Below, piece after piece: positions 35,701 through 47,604 of a stretch of 64,000 nucleotides of DNA. A program made the translations under genes and the position numbers. The notes below the pieces were generated by a model, which was given only the letters and a program-made list of their open reading frames with translations, was not told the DNA's origin and did no database searches. Origin of the DNA: Pseudocercospora fijiensis CIRAD86 (lineage: Eukaryota; Ascomycota; Dothideomycetes; Mycosphaerellales; Mycosphaerellaceae); assembly GCF_000340215.1 (NCBI RefSeq), contig NW_006921536.1:1455600-1519599 (forward strand), given 5' to 3'. Each line of letters begins with the position of its first letter. The stretch's first letter is position 1.

Positions 35701-37345
35701 GCCGCCTACGAGCCGCCGCTAAGAGGACCCTAGACGCTAACGATAACCCTAATTAAGAGGAAGCGGACATTATAGGCGAGGCCGAGTCGAGCCTATTAGG
35801 ACTTTGTTTTTTCCTACGCGACGACCTTATCTATTTTAAGGACGACACCGACGGTAGAGAGAGGCTATATATCCCCCGCTCCCTATATAAGGAAGTCTTC
35901 TAAATAGCCTATAATCACTATTACTACGTAGGTTACTACCGCACTTACGCTCGCCTATACGCTAGCTTCTATATACGCCGGCTTAGGCGCGAGGTCTCTA
36001 AGTATATCGCTTATTGCTCCGAGTGTATCCTAAACTAGACGCTACGCTATCCTCTATACGGTAAATTGTAACCGATTAAATGCTAGCCTATTCTATAGTA
36101 CGCTATTACTACGGACTAGGTTTACGGCCTACTACCTAACAAAGACGGCTACGATAGTTTCCTTACCGAGACGTATAAGTACTCTAAGCGCGTTATGCTA
36201 CGCAAGTGCAAATTAACGTAGATAGCGTAGCAATACGGCAGCGACTAGATCTAGGGCTACGTCGAAATAGAACGCAACCTTCCGGCTATTATAATCGGCG
36301 ACCGGGACCCTATTTAGCTTAGTAACTTTATAAAAGCAGCCTTTAAGAAGTTAGGCACGAGGTTCTTCGCAACGACGGCGTACTATCCTTAGTCGGACGG
36401 CTAGTCTAAGCGAACTAATTAGACCGTAGAAATCGCCCTACGATTCTTTACCTCTAATTATCCGGACGCTAATTAGACGGACGCACTTCCGTATATCTAG
36501 GCCGAGCTTAATAACGCTAGAAATGCCTCGACTAGAGAGGTACCTAATATTCTGATTTAAGGATTTAAGACGAACCTAGACGCGCTAAACCCCCTTACCG
36601 AGCTCCCTACTAAGGACTACTTAGCATTAAGATAGGAGGTACGCGACTAGGTAGTAGACTCTCTTACGTAGGCGGTAGCGATAATAAAGGACCGATACGA
36701 CCGCAAGCATCGCCCTATTTCCTTTAAAACAGGCTAAAAGGTACTACTTAAATTATATAAGGGATACCGCCTACTAGGGAACCCTAATCGCAAGCTCTCC
36801 GTATAGCGCACTAGACTATTTAAGGTACTACGCCTAGTTAGCAACCTCGCGTACGAGCTCGACCTCCCCCTAGTAATACGCATCTATCCTATAATCTTAG
36901 TTTCGCAGCTAGAACTATACCCTAAGGGCCGTAACCTATATAACCGAGAGATACTAGAGCCGGGCCCGGTAGACGAAGCACCCTTCGATAACGACTATCT
37001 GTACCTAAAAGCGCTATATTACGAGGTCGAAAAGCTCCTCGGATATAGGATCTTAAGAGGCAAAATATAGTACCTAGTTAAGTAGCGTAGCTACAGTTAC
37101 GCGTATAACGTTTAGTACGATATCGATAACCTCCGCGACTTAGCGGAACTTGTCTAGGAGTACGACCGCCTCTACCTACAACAAGCGTTACGACAGCAAG
37201 CGTTACGTTAGCAAGCGCTATAATAGTAGGCACCGATAGCGCCGTCCCTAAACGCACCGCAGTTAATAGTAGGAGAACTATAGGCTTAGCCTTCTCGGAG
37301 GCCTAGCTTACGTAACTCCTAAAGAACGGCTACCTAGAAGGTTAA
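29740..37345 (+). pseudogene. Gag-pol of element C, single RIP-interrupted frame
   Basis: The whole stretch reads in one frame (codon starts at multiples of 3). In order it holds a gag region with a P/Q-rich SPKPEQ-like repeat zone (about 30.3-30.6 kb) and an Arg/Gly/Tyr-rich tail (about 32.0-32.5 kb), then a retropepsin-like CLDTSAT (about 33085; DTG changed to DTS). RT begins near 34150 with VVDIRGLNKI and has YIDD at 34446-34457. The RNase H region is 34746-35060. The integrase has a zinc-binding CSEC, GDRDP (about 36298) and TTAYYP.SDG (about 36375-36410). A chromodomain-like block YEVEKLLGYRILRG (about 37021) ends it. Frame order is Gypsy/chromovirus type. It is non-functional because of dozens of stops. 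The exact start and stop are uncertain. Confidence 0.85.
34746..35060 (+). pseudogene. RNase H-region fragment of element C
   Basis: This 104-codon uninterrupted piece of the gag-pol frame reads FDILRQMYRNIKFSYYADPN and then IYIDLDTYIGGFVAVVYYVK, the Gypsy RT-connection/RNase H start. It is the longest open piece in element C, and part of the pseudogene above rather than a separate gene. Confidence 0.75.
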
Positions 37346-37639
37346 CTAAGCAGCACTATACGTAATAATAGGCATCTCTATCGCGGTACGCTACGTTATA
37401 GCATTATTGTCTATAATTGAATCGTACCCTACTTTACCTTATTTTAAATCGCACCTTACTTTACTTTATTTTTAAAACGTAAATAGTTTACTTTATTGTC
37501 TTTCCCCTATTGTTACTCTAATCCGACGGGCCGTACCGCATATGTAAACGGCGTAGCGTAGGCGAGGTAAAGTTTGCGTTATAATAAAGCGGAACGCCCT
37601 AGCAACGCCCTAAAAATTTTCAGCTACTACGCATATATT

Positions 37640-40600
37640 AAACTTAATACGATACTAACCTCCCTCTACCCTAGCGAACCTACAACTGCGTACGCCCTCT
37701 AGTAATATACCGCTACCCCGTCGGCAACCCTATTATATCGAGCGACGCCGGTACGCCCGGCGATATTACCGCGATAGTACGCTACTGCCCTTAGAATAAC
37801 GACTACGGCCCGCCGCCTGTCGCTTTATACGTATACCGCTAGGACGAATTGTCCGACCCTAGCTAGACCTAGCTAAAGGAACGCCGCTATAAGTCCCTAC
37901 TATTCTTCGCCTCCTAAGAGCCTAAATTCGAGCTATATAACGACTACGCTACTACGCCGATAGAAGAAGCGTAGAGACTTAATTACGGTATCCTAGTAGA
38001 GCAGGTACTAGCACTAGTATACCGCGAACTAGACTAGCCGCTACGCGACTACGTCGGCGAGTTTATAAGCGCTAAGATCTAGACGCGAATCTATAATACG
38101 CCGATCCTACGAGTTCTCCTTCGCGGACGCGCTACTAAGATCTACCTAATTACGATCGCCGATTTTTTCCTATATAAGTACGGCTCCTATCGCGCCTTTA
38201 TTACGCGCATCCGCGCGTAGGACTATATAGAAGCTACGGACTTCGCCTTGCTACTACTCGACCTAGAGCCTAGCGTAATAGACCGCAACTTATTACGACG
38301 CATTAAGATTACACTCTAGGAAAATGCGAGCCTTCGTAGGTACGATAAGGACGACCGCTCCGAGTAGGCCCGTTTCTTTAGCGTACTAGAATTCTGCTAG
38401 TTCCTCGACTAGGCGCCCGACGTATCTAACGCTAGCGACGAAGGCATAGTCGTTACGCTCCCTAACCCCTAGTATACGAAGCTTTTCTACGACCTAGACG
38501 ATATCCCTATACACGTACGGAACTACGACATCTATTACGCTATCCGAACGCTATTACGACTTAATATCGGCATAACTAATTACCGGGAGATAGGAGCGCT
38601 ATATAGCGGAAACTACGTCTAGGCGGCGGCGCCGCTATTCCGCGTACTAGTAAAGTACGGTTTCTATTCTAACGCAATTAGCACTCTATACGAGGTACTT
38701 AAAGACATGCCTAGATAGGACAATACTAACGTTAACCTTGTCGCAGTCTGCGACTAGATCGCTTAGGTCGCGGGCCGCGACGATATAGAGTAGTACCTAA
38801 ATCGCGACGACCTACTAGGTTAGTACCCCTTAGACTAGGCACTTACGGCCGAGCGGATGCGTAACTAGTAAACGGTAGCGATATACGTAAAGGCATAAGA
38901 AAAGATTCTAGCCGCAGAGCTAGTAGACCCTATTACCGGTAAAACAACCGCGCTACTATAATACCCTACGTAGATCGCGTCGACGGTAGACTTTCAAACC
39001 GAATGCCGGTACTAGCCCGAGCGTACGCTTATAGTCGTCTACGACTAAGACACTATCGTATAGAAGCGCAAGACAATTAGAGAGTAGAAGGATTATTATA
39101 ATACGCTATGTAGCTACTAGGGCGACGAAGGCTTAAATCTAAACAAGAAGGCCCTACGATATAGGCAAGGCGCCGAGCTAAGCGAGACTATAGCAAATAA
39201 CAAGCAAGACGCGCTAGGTATAAACGCGGCGTAAGACAAGCAAGATACTATCGAGCTATAGCCTATAATATCTAGTACGACGATCCTAACAAAAGACACT
39301 AAGAAGCAGGACGTTATAGCGAATACCGAAGCTAATATACTACTACCTAAGGGCCGTTACCTTAAGGACTCCCTACGGAAGCACTAGCCGACGCTAATCT
39401 AGGCGGTGCTTACGAATGTTTTCCCGCGAAAGATAACGCTCGACGCTATCTATAAGGACGTCTAGACCCTCCTTAGATATACGATAATAGCGCGTTCCGT
39501 CGACAAGGAGCTCGGTAGGCAAGTAGAAGACGAGAACAGTACGGTAATTATAGTAGATAGCGAATAGGTGCTTACCTTATATAGCTAAGTAGTATATAAA
39601 AAGGCGGTAGGCAAGCTTCCCTAGGCGGATACTAAGCTATTACGAGATCGCCTATACTAGCTAAAGACTATTAACAAGCGACAACCGTAAAAGGCTACCG
39701 AGTAGCTACGACTACTAAAGGACGTTAGCAACGCAGAGGACGCCGCTACTAACGAGTTGCTAAAGGATATACCTAAGGACGCCGACTATAAGGAGGAGAT
39801 AGGTCTAGTCGCTATATTGTCGACCGTAGTAGAAGGCAAGGCTCTAGGATAGGACACCGAGATATAGGACCCTATAGAGGTATAAGAACGCAATAAAGAG
39901 CTCTAGGAGGTAGCAATAGAGGCAATTTTAGTCTATGTAACAGAGCCTATAATAGCAGTATAGCTAACCGAGGCCGTCTCTATCGCGTTCCTAAATATAA
40001 AGACTATACTAGACGCTAAGTTCGCGTAGGAGTTACTAGAAGCTAACGTCGGCATAAGCCTTACCGAGGTAGGCGACGCGTTTATTCTAACCTTAAAAGG
40101 CAGGTTAGAGGCGAGGATTCGCGTAATAGAAACTACCTACTTTAATAACGAGTATAATCTAGGATAGTACGTCGTAGCGAACGACCCTAAGGCGGAAACG
40201 CTCGCGTAAACGTACGACGAGGAGACTAAGTATAACGATGCCCTAGCCCCTATCGACTATAACTCCCTAGTATATAAGAACCCTAACGGCGGCGACGACT
40301 CTCTAGCACGCATCGACGCTTACTACGATAGTAACTCTCTAGTACGCTAAAACGCGGACGATAGCGACGACTTATAGTACGGCGATTAGAACGACGGTAA
40401 GCGACTACAATACCCGATCCTAGACGGCGTCGATATAAATAGAGATATTCGAGACGCTATAAAGGCATTAGGCGCCCGCTAGCGCACCGCCGCCCTCTCC
40501 TATATAACGACGGTAAACGCCGTTAAGGTCGCTATAAAGGAGGATAATAACATTATCGAGCGTATTATAATAATAGATAAGTTAGCCTATATAGGACAAA

Positions 40601-42840
40601 TTACGCTCTAACTAGTATACGAACACTAATTCCTTAGCTCGGTATACAAGACTGCTTACATAAACGAGTACTTTAAAGAATTTATTAGCGACTTTTACCC
40701 TACTCTAGTACCTAGTATAGACCTACGTAGTAGGTTCTAAGCTATATTCGACCGCGTCTAGGGATACTATAGAGGCCCGCTAGTCTTAGGACCGACCCTA
40801 TTACTCTATACGCTACTATAGACGCGTACGGTAGTAGAGTACGACGCTAACCCCCTAGCCGCCGACTATAAAAACGAGATATCGGACGAGCCTACCGATT
40901 ACGCCGAGCCTACCGACGACGCCGATCCTACTATCTACGATAAGCCTACTAACGATACCGAGGACAATTAGGACGCTATATAAGCCGATGCTAAGGACGC
41001 TAACGTTTAGAACCTTATATAAGCCGAGGACTACGTTAATAACGCTAGCGACGGATCTACTATCGACGACGAGATAAATATATCCGAAGAATAAAAGGAG
41101 GACGACGACAAGGAGGACGCCTTAATAGACGTAGAGGAGAACAAGTAGCGCCGTAGAGCGGCTAGAGCAGCTAAGAAGGATAAGAGTAAGGCGGATAAGG
41201 ACGACGATTAGGAAGACAGAGTAGTAGATAAGAAGAAGGTACGCTATAGAGCGGTTAATATAGATAAGGACAAGAACTTCTAGCGCTCTAGTATATAGTA
41301 TACCGGTATAGAAGACTAGTTAGAGTCGCAGTATTAAGCTAATATAGTAGTACTAATATATAACGCGCTAGGATTTAAGACAATAGACTATATACTACCG
41401 ATAGGCACCCGCTTGTCCGACTTTAAACTCGGAATAATATACCGCAAGGTCGACGACACTACTATCGGCTTAAAGGATCTCGGAAAGTAGTATACGTGCT
41501 CCGTCGAGGTATAGGGATATCCGCGCTCTAAGCGTAAGCTAATTAGCCCGCCGTACCTATACTATAAGCAGTATCCTAACGGAATATACAAGATTGCCGC
41601 TATTGCCTATTGTACTATTCTTATAGGTAGCGGCACCTTCCGCTATAAGGCTCTAGATTAGGTTACCTAGACGCATATCGACAACGTAAGCAACTAGGCG
41701 ATAATTACAACTATAATACCGCTAGATATCGAGGGCGAAACTAAGCTAGTTACCTCTTTACGCTAATAGTAGGCGCGCTAGCGGAAGTACTATAAGGACC
41801 TAAACTACGACCTATATAGGAAGTAGCTCTAAATCATTTCCCCGTCCTACCTTACCTTTAAGGCTGCTACGGTAGAGTAGCTAACGGAGATCGATGTCGA
41901 GGCAATCCTAGACTACGCCTTTACGAATATATAGGCCTATAATACGACTAACGAAGATAGTATACTAACGGATATCGCGCTCGACTATTTCCTATATATA
42001 GTATATCTCTAGCTACAATTAGGCCGTACGCCGAGCGTAGACCGCGATTAGGTTGCTATCCGTAATAAGAAGGGCCTACTACTAAAAGACATTAAGTACG
42101 ATTACGCTATAGAGGACGCAGATCTAGTAAAGTTATGCCGCGGACTAGGGCGTATAGGTATTATAGGACGATACTAGTCGCTTACTAACGAGTAACGCGC
42201 CGACCTATACCTCTACCTACCGGACGAGCTCGCTATAGCCGTTAAGTCTAAGACTCTCGTTAGCACCGCAGCTGCTAACGAAGAAGCGCTAGCTACGCCG
42301 CAACTATCGGAGAAGCGTAAGACTAAGTCGCAGTACGGCGCTACTAACGCCGGTACTCTCGCCCTAGCCTCTAAGGGTAAGGGTAAGACCTTCTCCCTAC
42401 TAAAAGGTAAGGACAAGAACAAGCTACCGAAAATCTAGACGGGCTAACCCTTCGTACGCGCCTTATCCCTACTAGCCTCGGTATCCGCCTCGATGCCTAT
42501 ACCCGAAACGCTAAAGCAAGTCTAGCACGTCGGCGTACGTAAGATACAAGACAAGAGCGGCGGAACAAAGCGTAAGCGAGCTAGCACTAGCACCGGCGAG
42601 ACATCTAACTAAAAGAGACGACGCTAATATGCAAACTTTATAACTAGCTCCGATACTAAGGCTACGCTAAAGTCGGCTACTAAGAAGACGCGCGCTAAAC
42701 TAGTAGACTTAGACTAAGGAGAGGAGGACATACTCGAGACGACGAGAACGCATAATACGAATACGAGCGGTAAGGAAAACGAGCAGAAGCGGAAGGAGTA
42801 TATAAGAAGGGGTTTAGCTAATATAGTACGCTAGCCTTCG
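37640..42840 (+). pseudogene. Second large frame of element C, unrecognised protein of about 1,730 codons
   Basis: Downstream of pol, one frame (codon starts at 3n+1) runs about 5.2 kb without a frameshift: lines read at 37801, 37861, 41641 and 42601 all stay in phase. It is broken only by TAG and TAA. I do not recognise the protein. The N-terminal third looks globular (for example LRVLLRGRATKIYLITIADF near 38110). The middle (about 39.7-41.3 kb) is rich in Asp/Glu with a Lys/Arg-rich stretch near 41130-41240. A second globular-looking part follows at 41.3-42.2 kb, and the end (42.5-42.8 kb) is basic and Ser/Thr-rich. It could be an accessory protein of the element or a captured host gene. 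Its sense orientation and its position between pol and LTR say it travelled with the element. Confidence 0.7.
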
Positions 42841-42859
42841 TTCTATCGGACGGGGGTAC

Positions 42860-42973
42860 TATTACGGCAGGGACGGTACGCTAGCTAAGCCCGGTATATA
42901 CTTTCCGTAGAACCGTAGATACTTACCCTAATACTATACTATAGCTAACCTACTAATCGTCCCTCGCGTAATA
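42860..42973 (+). repeat. 3' LTR of element C
   Basis: The 114-bp copy begins TATTACGGCAGGG and ends CTCGCGTAATA, the first TG and final CA altered as in RIP. It is preceded by a G-rich tract (GGACGGGGG, 42848-42856) and followed by the duplication ACGAG. Confidence 0.92.
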
Positions 42974-44386
42974 ACGAGCCGACTTGTTACTCCGTATCTT
43001 ACGCGTAGAACGACTACTAGTCTCGGTTAGCCGCTTAAACTTAGGCAACTAACTAGGCTTACCCTTCTTAGCCTATAGATCGTATATAGGCTGTTCCTTA
43101 GCAGATTAGAAACTATCCTTATTACTTAATAGAGGTTAAACAGCCGGTAGGTTATCCTCGAGCGGCAATGGATTAGCGACCTTATTAGCTATTTCCTAGA
43201 CAGGCTCGTCTAGAGGCTCTTCTTGCTAGGCTAGAAGCTGCTAGACTATACTAGCGGCTTCCTATAGCGACGGTGCCTCGTTAGTTGTAGAATTGAACAG
43301 AGCCGGTATAATAGACTCGAGTGTAACAAACTCGTTCTTAGCTAGGTTATTAGGATTGGCGTATAGATCTATGCCCTCTAGAAGCAACAGCTCGCTAGCT
43401 GTCTTAATAAATTAGACATCCTTCGACGGAATAACCTTATACTAGTTAGGAAGATAAATTATGTATTTCCCTAAGTCTACTAAGTCCTTAGCATACCTAA
43501 CTAGCTTGCTAACAAGGCCTCTGCTATCTATCTTCTTTCTACGAGCGACTCCGTAATTATATGCAATAGCAGTATAGCTATAGGCACGAAGATGTTAAAG
43601 GCGTAGCTGCTTTCGAGACTAATTAAGCTCCCTAGCTATAATAGCATAGGGGCTAAGACCTTCTAAGGTTCTAGGAGTGATATTAAGGACCTATATAGCA
43701 GTAGTAACCGCATACGGCTACAGGGCCTTTAGCAAATTCGTATAGAGTATTATCTTCCGAGCGGTCGTGCATACGATATAGTTACTAACCTTAGCTAGGC
43801 TATTCTAAGTAGAAGAATGAGGTGCTGTAACCTATAGTACAATGCCCTAATTACGAGCCTAGCTTAATAGCTGATTTCCGCCGTATTCACCCCCTCTATC
43901 GAGGCAGTAGATTAGGATCGAATAGCTAGTTTGTGTACGGACGTGTATACGATAGTCCTTAATTGCTACTGTAGCCCCTAACTTTAGCGAGCTAGCATAT
44001 TCGTATCGATAGGCTGATTTTACGTATGTAAACAACGTAAAGTAGCGTTCCTATAGTAGACTAGGGTTAGTAATAGTAACTACATCTATATAGACAATAT
44101 AGTAAATAGTAGACGGTCGCACTCGTAGTAGTCGGTTGTATTCCTTGTATAACATTGCTATACGACAAGCGATACAGTTTCGGAAGTCGGTCTTGTTTCT
44201 AGTAATAACAATCTAACCCTTAGCTTCTATTCGTAACAGCTTGCGGTAATAGATATAGCTATATCGTAGATACTACTCTTCTATCGTACCTATTAGTACC
44301 CCCTTCTTCGATAGAAGCGTAATAACTTAGCTATCCGGTCTAGAGGTTAGTATATACAGATAGGGGAGACTATTCTTTCGGTATGT

Positions 44387-44650
44387 TTAAGCAACAGTGA
44401 CCTTAGAGCCGTTAACAATAGTAAATAGCACTCGCTTATCATTCCGATAGAAATAGCCCTTATCGGCAAGCTTCTTAGTAGATAGAAGGTTGGCTGCTAG
44501 ACTAGGCACATATAGTGTATTAGACAACTTCATATTGCTTATACTACGCTTATTGACTACCTTAGTCCAAGCTATTCCGACTATCGTAGCGTGCTTCGTG
44601 TTGCTACTAAACCGAACAGGAATATAACAGCCTTTATATTTAATAAGCAA
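44387..44650 (-). pseudogene. Copia D protease/gag-pre-integrase fragment
   Basis: An 87-codon surviving frame contains LSNTLYVPSLAANLLSTKKL, the characteristic Copia segment after the protease (usually LYVP.L..NLLS). It remains open by chance between RIP stops. Confidence 0.85.
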
Positions 44651-46117
44651 TAAAGAGTCGTTAACTATATATATACTAGTACCTAAGTCGACAACCTAAT
44701 TAGTAGTACGAGTGCTAGCAGTAAGAGCCGTAGATACTAGGTCGCTTACAGTAACCGTAGCTATAAAGGCGTAATTGTGGCCTAGGTCTAATAATACCCC
44801 CGGGGTGGCATTAGCCGCATACAGCCCCTAAGCACTATTCTAACTAGATAGCGGTTGCTGCTGTTGCTAAGCAGTTAGTCTACGCTGCTGCTGTTACTGT
44901 TGCTATACCCCCTTCTTCTTAGCCTTCTGCTATTTACGACGCAGTCGGTCTTCCTCCTTTAGGTAAGGGTACTTAGTATAGCAGCGGTTAGAAGGGTATG
45001 AACCTTAACAATAGGCGCACTTCTTACGGTTAGACTAATAACTATTCTAGTTATTTCTACTACGACTACGACTATTGTTGCTATTTCCGCGGCCACTACG
45101 ACCGCTACGGTTCGAGTTACCTCGACTATTGCTATTACCTTGTAGTTGCTAGCGCTAGAGGCCGAAGAAACTATTGTATTAGGCCTAGTTTAACTAAGCT
45201 ATATTCTTATTAAGCAACGCGCTAATAATGTTGTTAAGTGTGTTATCGTTAATAGTGTATTCTAAGGCGCGTATCTGCTTACGGCGCATCTGTACGAATG
45301 CCTCGTAGAATGGTACGATCTGTATAATAAATATATAGACAGCCTAGTATTAGCTAATAGCTAATTTAGTATCCTTTAAGGCACTAAGCTTCTTCTTATA
45401 ATTATTGTAGAACTTCTTAATGTCCTTACTATTATACCGAAGGGTAATATATTCCTAGTAGAGTATGAATTCAGTAGACCTACCTTTACTAGTGTATTTC
45501 TTCTTAAGGAAGTCCTATACTTCCTAGGATGTAGATAGACTAAGCAGTAATTGTTAAATATTACTAACACAATTAGCAAAGATCTAGGTACGCGCTATTT
45601 AATCTTTGGAGTCCTATTTATCTTAGCGGTCTTCAAACTCCTTAGAAGACTTACTAGAGGCCTTAGAAAGGGGTCGCTAGCGGGTGCCTTATATATAGCG
45701 CTAAACCGATATACCTTTAAGGGCGCCTTTAGCGGTATATAACTATAATAGGTAGTTTTCTTTATTCTTTAGCTTAGGAATATTGCTTATGTAAGCGCTA
45801 GATACTATTATAGAGGGAGCTATTACAGACAGCGACGGCGATAATGTATTAAGGGGCGGCCGACAGGCGCGCCTATATTCTAGTATAGCGGACAGCTAAT
45901 ACTAATGTTAGAAACCGGTATAGCGGACAGCTAACACTAATAGTAGCCGACTCGAGTCGGACTAGCACCTACTAGAACACTCGAGAGCGGCGGCGGCGGC
46001 GACGATATTAGTATTAGCGCAATTTTTAGTAACGAGCGCTATCTACGTAGTAGTCGGATTAACTATTAGAAAACGTATAGAATGCGTTAGAAACGTAGGG
46101 GGCTTATAACTACTTAA

Positions 46118-46240
46118 TGTAACTAATGTATTAGAAGAAGGACTAATCTATATAGAAGTCCGAAGATAGAGTGCAGCAGTTGCAGCCTTAGGCATTAGGC
46201 ACGTAATAGACCCTAATACCTAGGCATACACTCCAAGTTA
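46118..46240 (-). repeat. LTR of Copia D (5' LTR in element sense)
   Basis: The 123-bp partner of 27126-27248 starts TGTAACTAATG and ends CCAAGTTA. Confidence 0.82.
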
Positions 46241-46530
46241 GAGTATTGCTATTGTTACTCCGGTGTAATAATAATAGTGCGTAGGTGTATTGTAAAGAGA
46301 GATTGAATTTAGCTAGGATCTGCCTCCTATAGCTTAGTAGACTTATCTTACAATCCGGTTTCTATACAAACTTAACGAAACAACACCTAGAATTGACTAA
46401 ATACGCCCTGTTTAATCAAATTTAGGAGTCTAATAAAGGACGCCTTATTTGATCAAATTAAGCTAAGGAACAGTGCGTTTTTAGTTAAAGAGATCGAGAT
46501 TTGATCAAATACGAATAGATAGTAACATTG
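46241..46530 (-). mobile_element. Ginger-like transposon, right end segment
   Basis: This follows Copia D and carries the right subterminal cluster: TTGACTAAATACGCCCTG (46393), TTTAATCAAATTT (46411), TTTGATCAAA (46448), TTTAGTTAAA and TTTGATCAAATACG (46500). The inverted 16-mer at 46457-46442 is identical to 24122-24137. The exact end is not determined; RIP-type composition fades by about 46560. Confidence 0.5.
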
Positions 46531-46559
46531 CAATTATTACTGTACTTTTTAGGCAATAT

Positions 46560-47052
46560 GCTGCCTAGTCCGGTAAGGGATGAAAAGCTTCTAAATAGCC
46601 CTAGGAGGCGTTAGAAGTGCATTATGAGATGGAATCGCATCGGCTTTACTATTGAGTCGGGGCTATTTTGTCCTTCGCGGAGGCGTCTGGTTAGCTTACT
46701 CTGAGCAATACAGATATAATGTTTTCTATCTTTCTGAACAAGCTGAAGGCTCTAGAAGTCTTATCAGGACCTCAGAGACGCGTGCTACGATACTAGATTA
46801 TTCTTGAATCTGATTCTGAAAGTGAACCTGTCCAGGTCCCCCGGAGGCCTACACGTGGAACGTTTCCCGTTTTGTGAAAGCTTTAAATGACTTTGAAGCA
46901 CTCTCCGGGACCTCAGAGACGCACGCTACAACAGAGTTGAATTGGATCTTTCTTCACGTGTGGCTGTCTCCTTTCAGACGCTCCGTGGGTGCCTGAGGTT
47001 CTGGAAGAACGGCTCTAGCGGAGGCACCTGGCAACCCAGCCCACTTGCCTTC
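46560..47052. other. Left part of unmutated island, no gene seen
   Basis: The composition returns to normal, with CA and TG frequent. A 23-bp near-repeat, GGACCTCAGAGACGC.CGCTAC-like, occurs at 46767-46790 and 46908-46930, about 140 bp apart. No coding frame is convincing. Confidence 0.45.
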
Positions 47053-47604
47053 CGTACGAGTGGAGACGGACGTGTAGTTCAATATGTCCCGTACATGTGT
47101 GTTCAGTAGGCTCACTTCAGAACCTACGTAGGTGTGCTCTCCACTTTTTCCAAGTATTTGGAAGCCCCTGAATTGTCGCCGGTAAGCTTAGATGCATGCG
47201 CTTTGACAGAGTTGCTAGCTGCCTCCGCTAGAGAGGGTATGAGTAGAGACAAACGTATAGTTCAACATGTTCCTTATATGTGTGTTTAGTAGGCTCACTT
47301 CAGAACCTAGGTAGGTATGCTCTCCGCCTTTTCCAAGTCTTTGGACGCCCCTGAATTGTCGCAGATGTGCTTTGACAGAGCCGAGCCCAAGGTTCAGCAT
47401 TCTCCATTCCTAGGTGCCTCCGCTAGAGAGGGTATGAGTGGAGACAGACGTGTGGTTCAATTTGTTCCTTACATGTGTGTTCAGTGGGCTCACTTCAGCT
47501 ACGTATGGTATACTCTCCACCTTTTCCAAGCATTTGAAAGCCCCTGAATTTTCGCCGGTGAGCTTGGACGCATATGCTTCGACAGAGCCGAGCTCAAAGT
47601 TCAT
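47053..47604. repeat. Three tandem copies of a repeat of about 190 bp
   Basis: The copies lie at about 47053-47220, 47221-47414 and 47415-47604. Each contains GTTCAATWTGTYCC-like, TGTGTGTTCAGT, GGCTCACTTCAG, TTTTCCAAG, GCCCCTGAATT and GACAGAG blocks in the same order. Divergence is a few to about 20 percent. The copies are not RIP-mutated although they lie between two RIP-mutated blocks. The last copy overlaps the 3' end of the acidic-protein gene. Confidence 0.75.

Larger units (their letters stand above)
29173..42973 (+). mobile_element. Element C: 13.8-kb chromovirus-like Gypsy with 114-bp LTRs and an extra large frame
   Basis: The element is 13,801 bp, bounded by 114-bp LTRs with TGTTACG...CGTAACA inverted ends and flanked by the perfect duplication ACGAG (29168-29172, 42974-42978), which interrupts Copia D. 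One conceptual frame (about 29740-37345) covers gag, protease, RT, RNase H, integrase and a chromodomain-like C-terminus. A second frame, about 37640-42840, follows. Both are interrupted almost only by TAG and TAA, as expected when CAG/CAA and TGG suffer RIP. Typical fungal Gypsy elements are 5-8 kb, so this one is unusually long for such short LTRs. Confidence 0.9.
42974..46240 (-). mobile_element. Copia D retrotransposon, 5' segment (gag, protease, integrase), RIP-mutated
   Basis: In minus sense from the right are the LTR 46240-46118, a gag region (about 45.8-45.2 kb), a decayed zinc knuckle (about 45.02 kb), a protease/pre-integrase frame (44650-44387), and an integrase with DRGGEYGG (about 43900-43877). 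The segment stops at 42974 where element C inserted; the RT and RNase H half lies at 27126-29172. Confidence 0.85.

Noticed and set aside
44387..44650. The 87-residue open frame as a host gene
   Set aside because: It is a Copia protease/pre-integrase remnant within Copia D.
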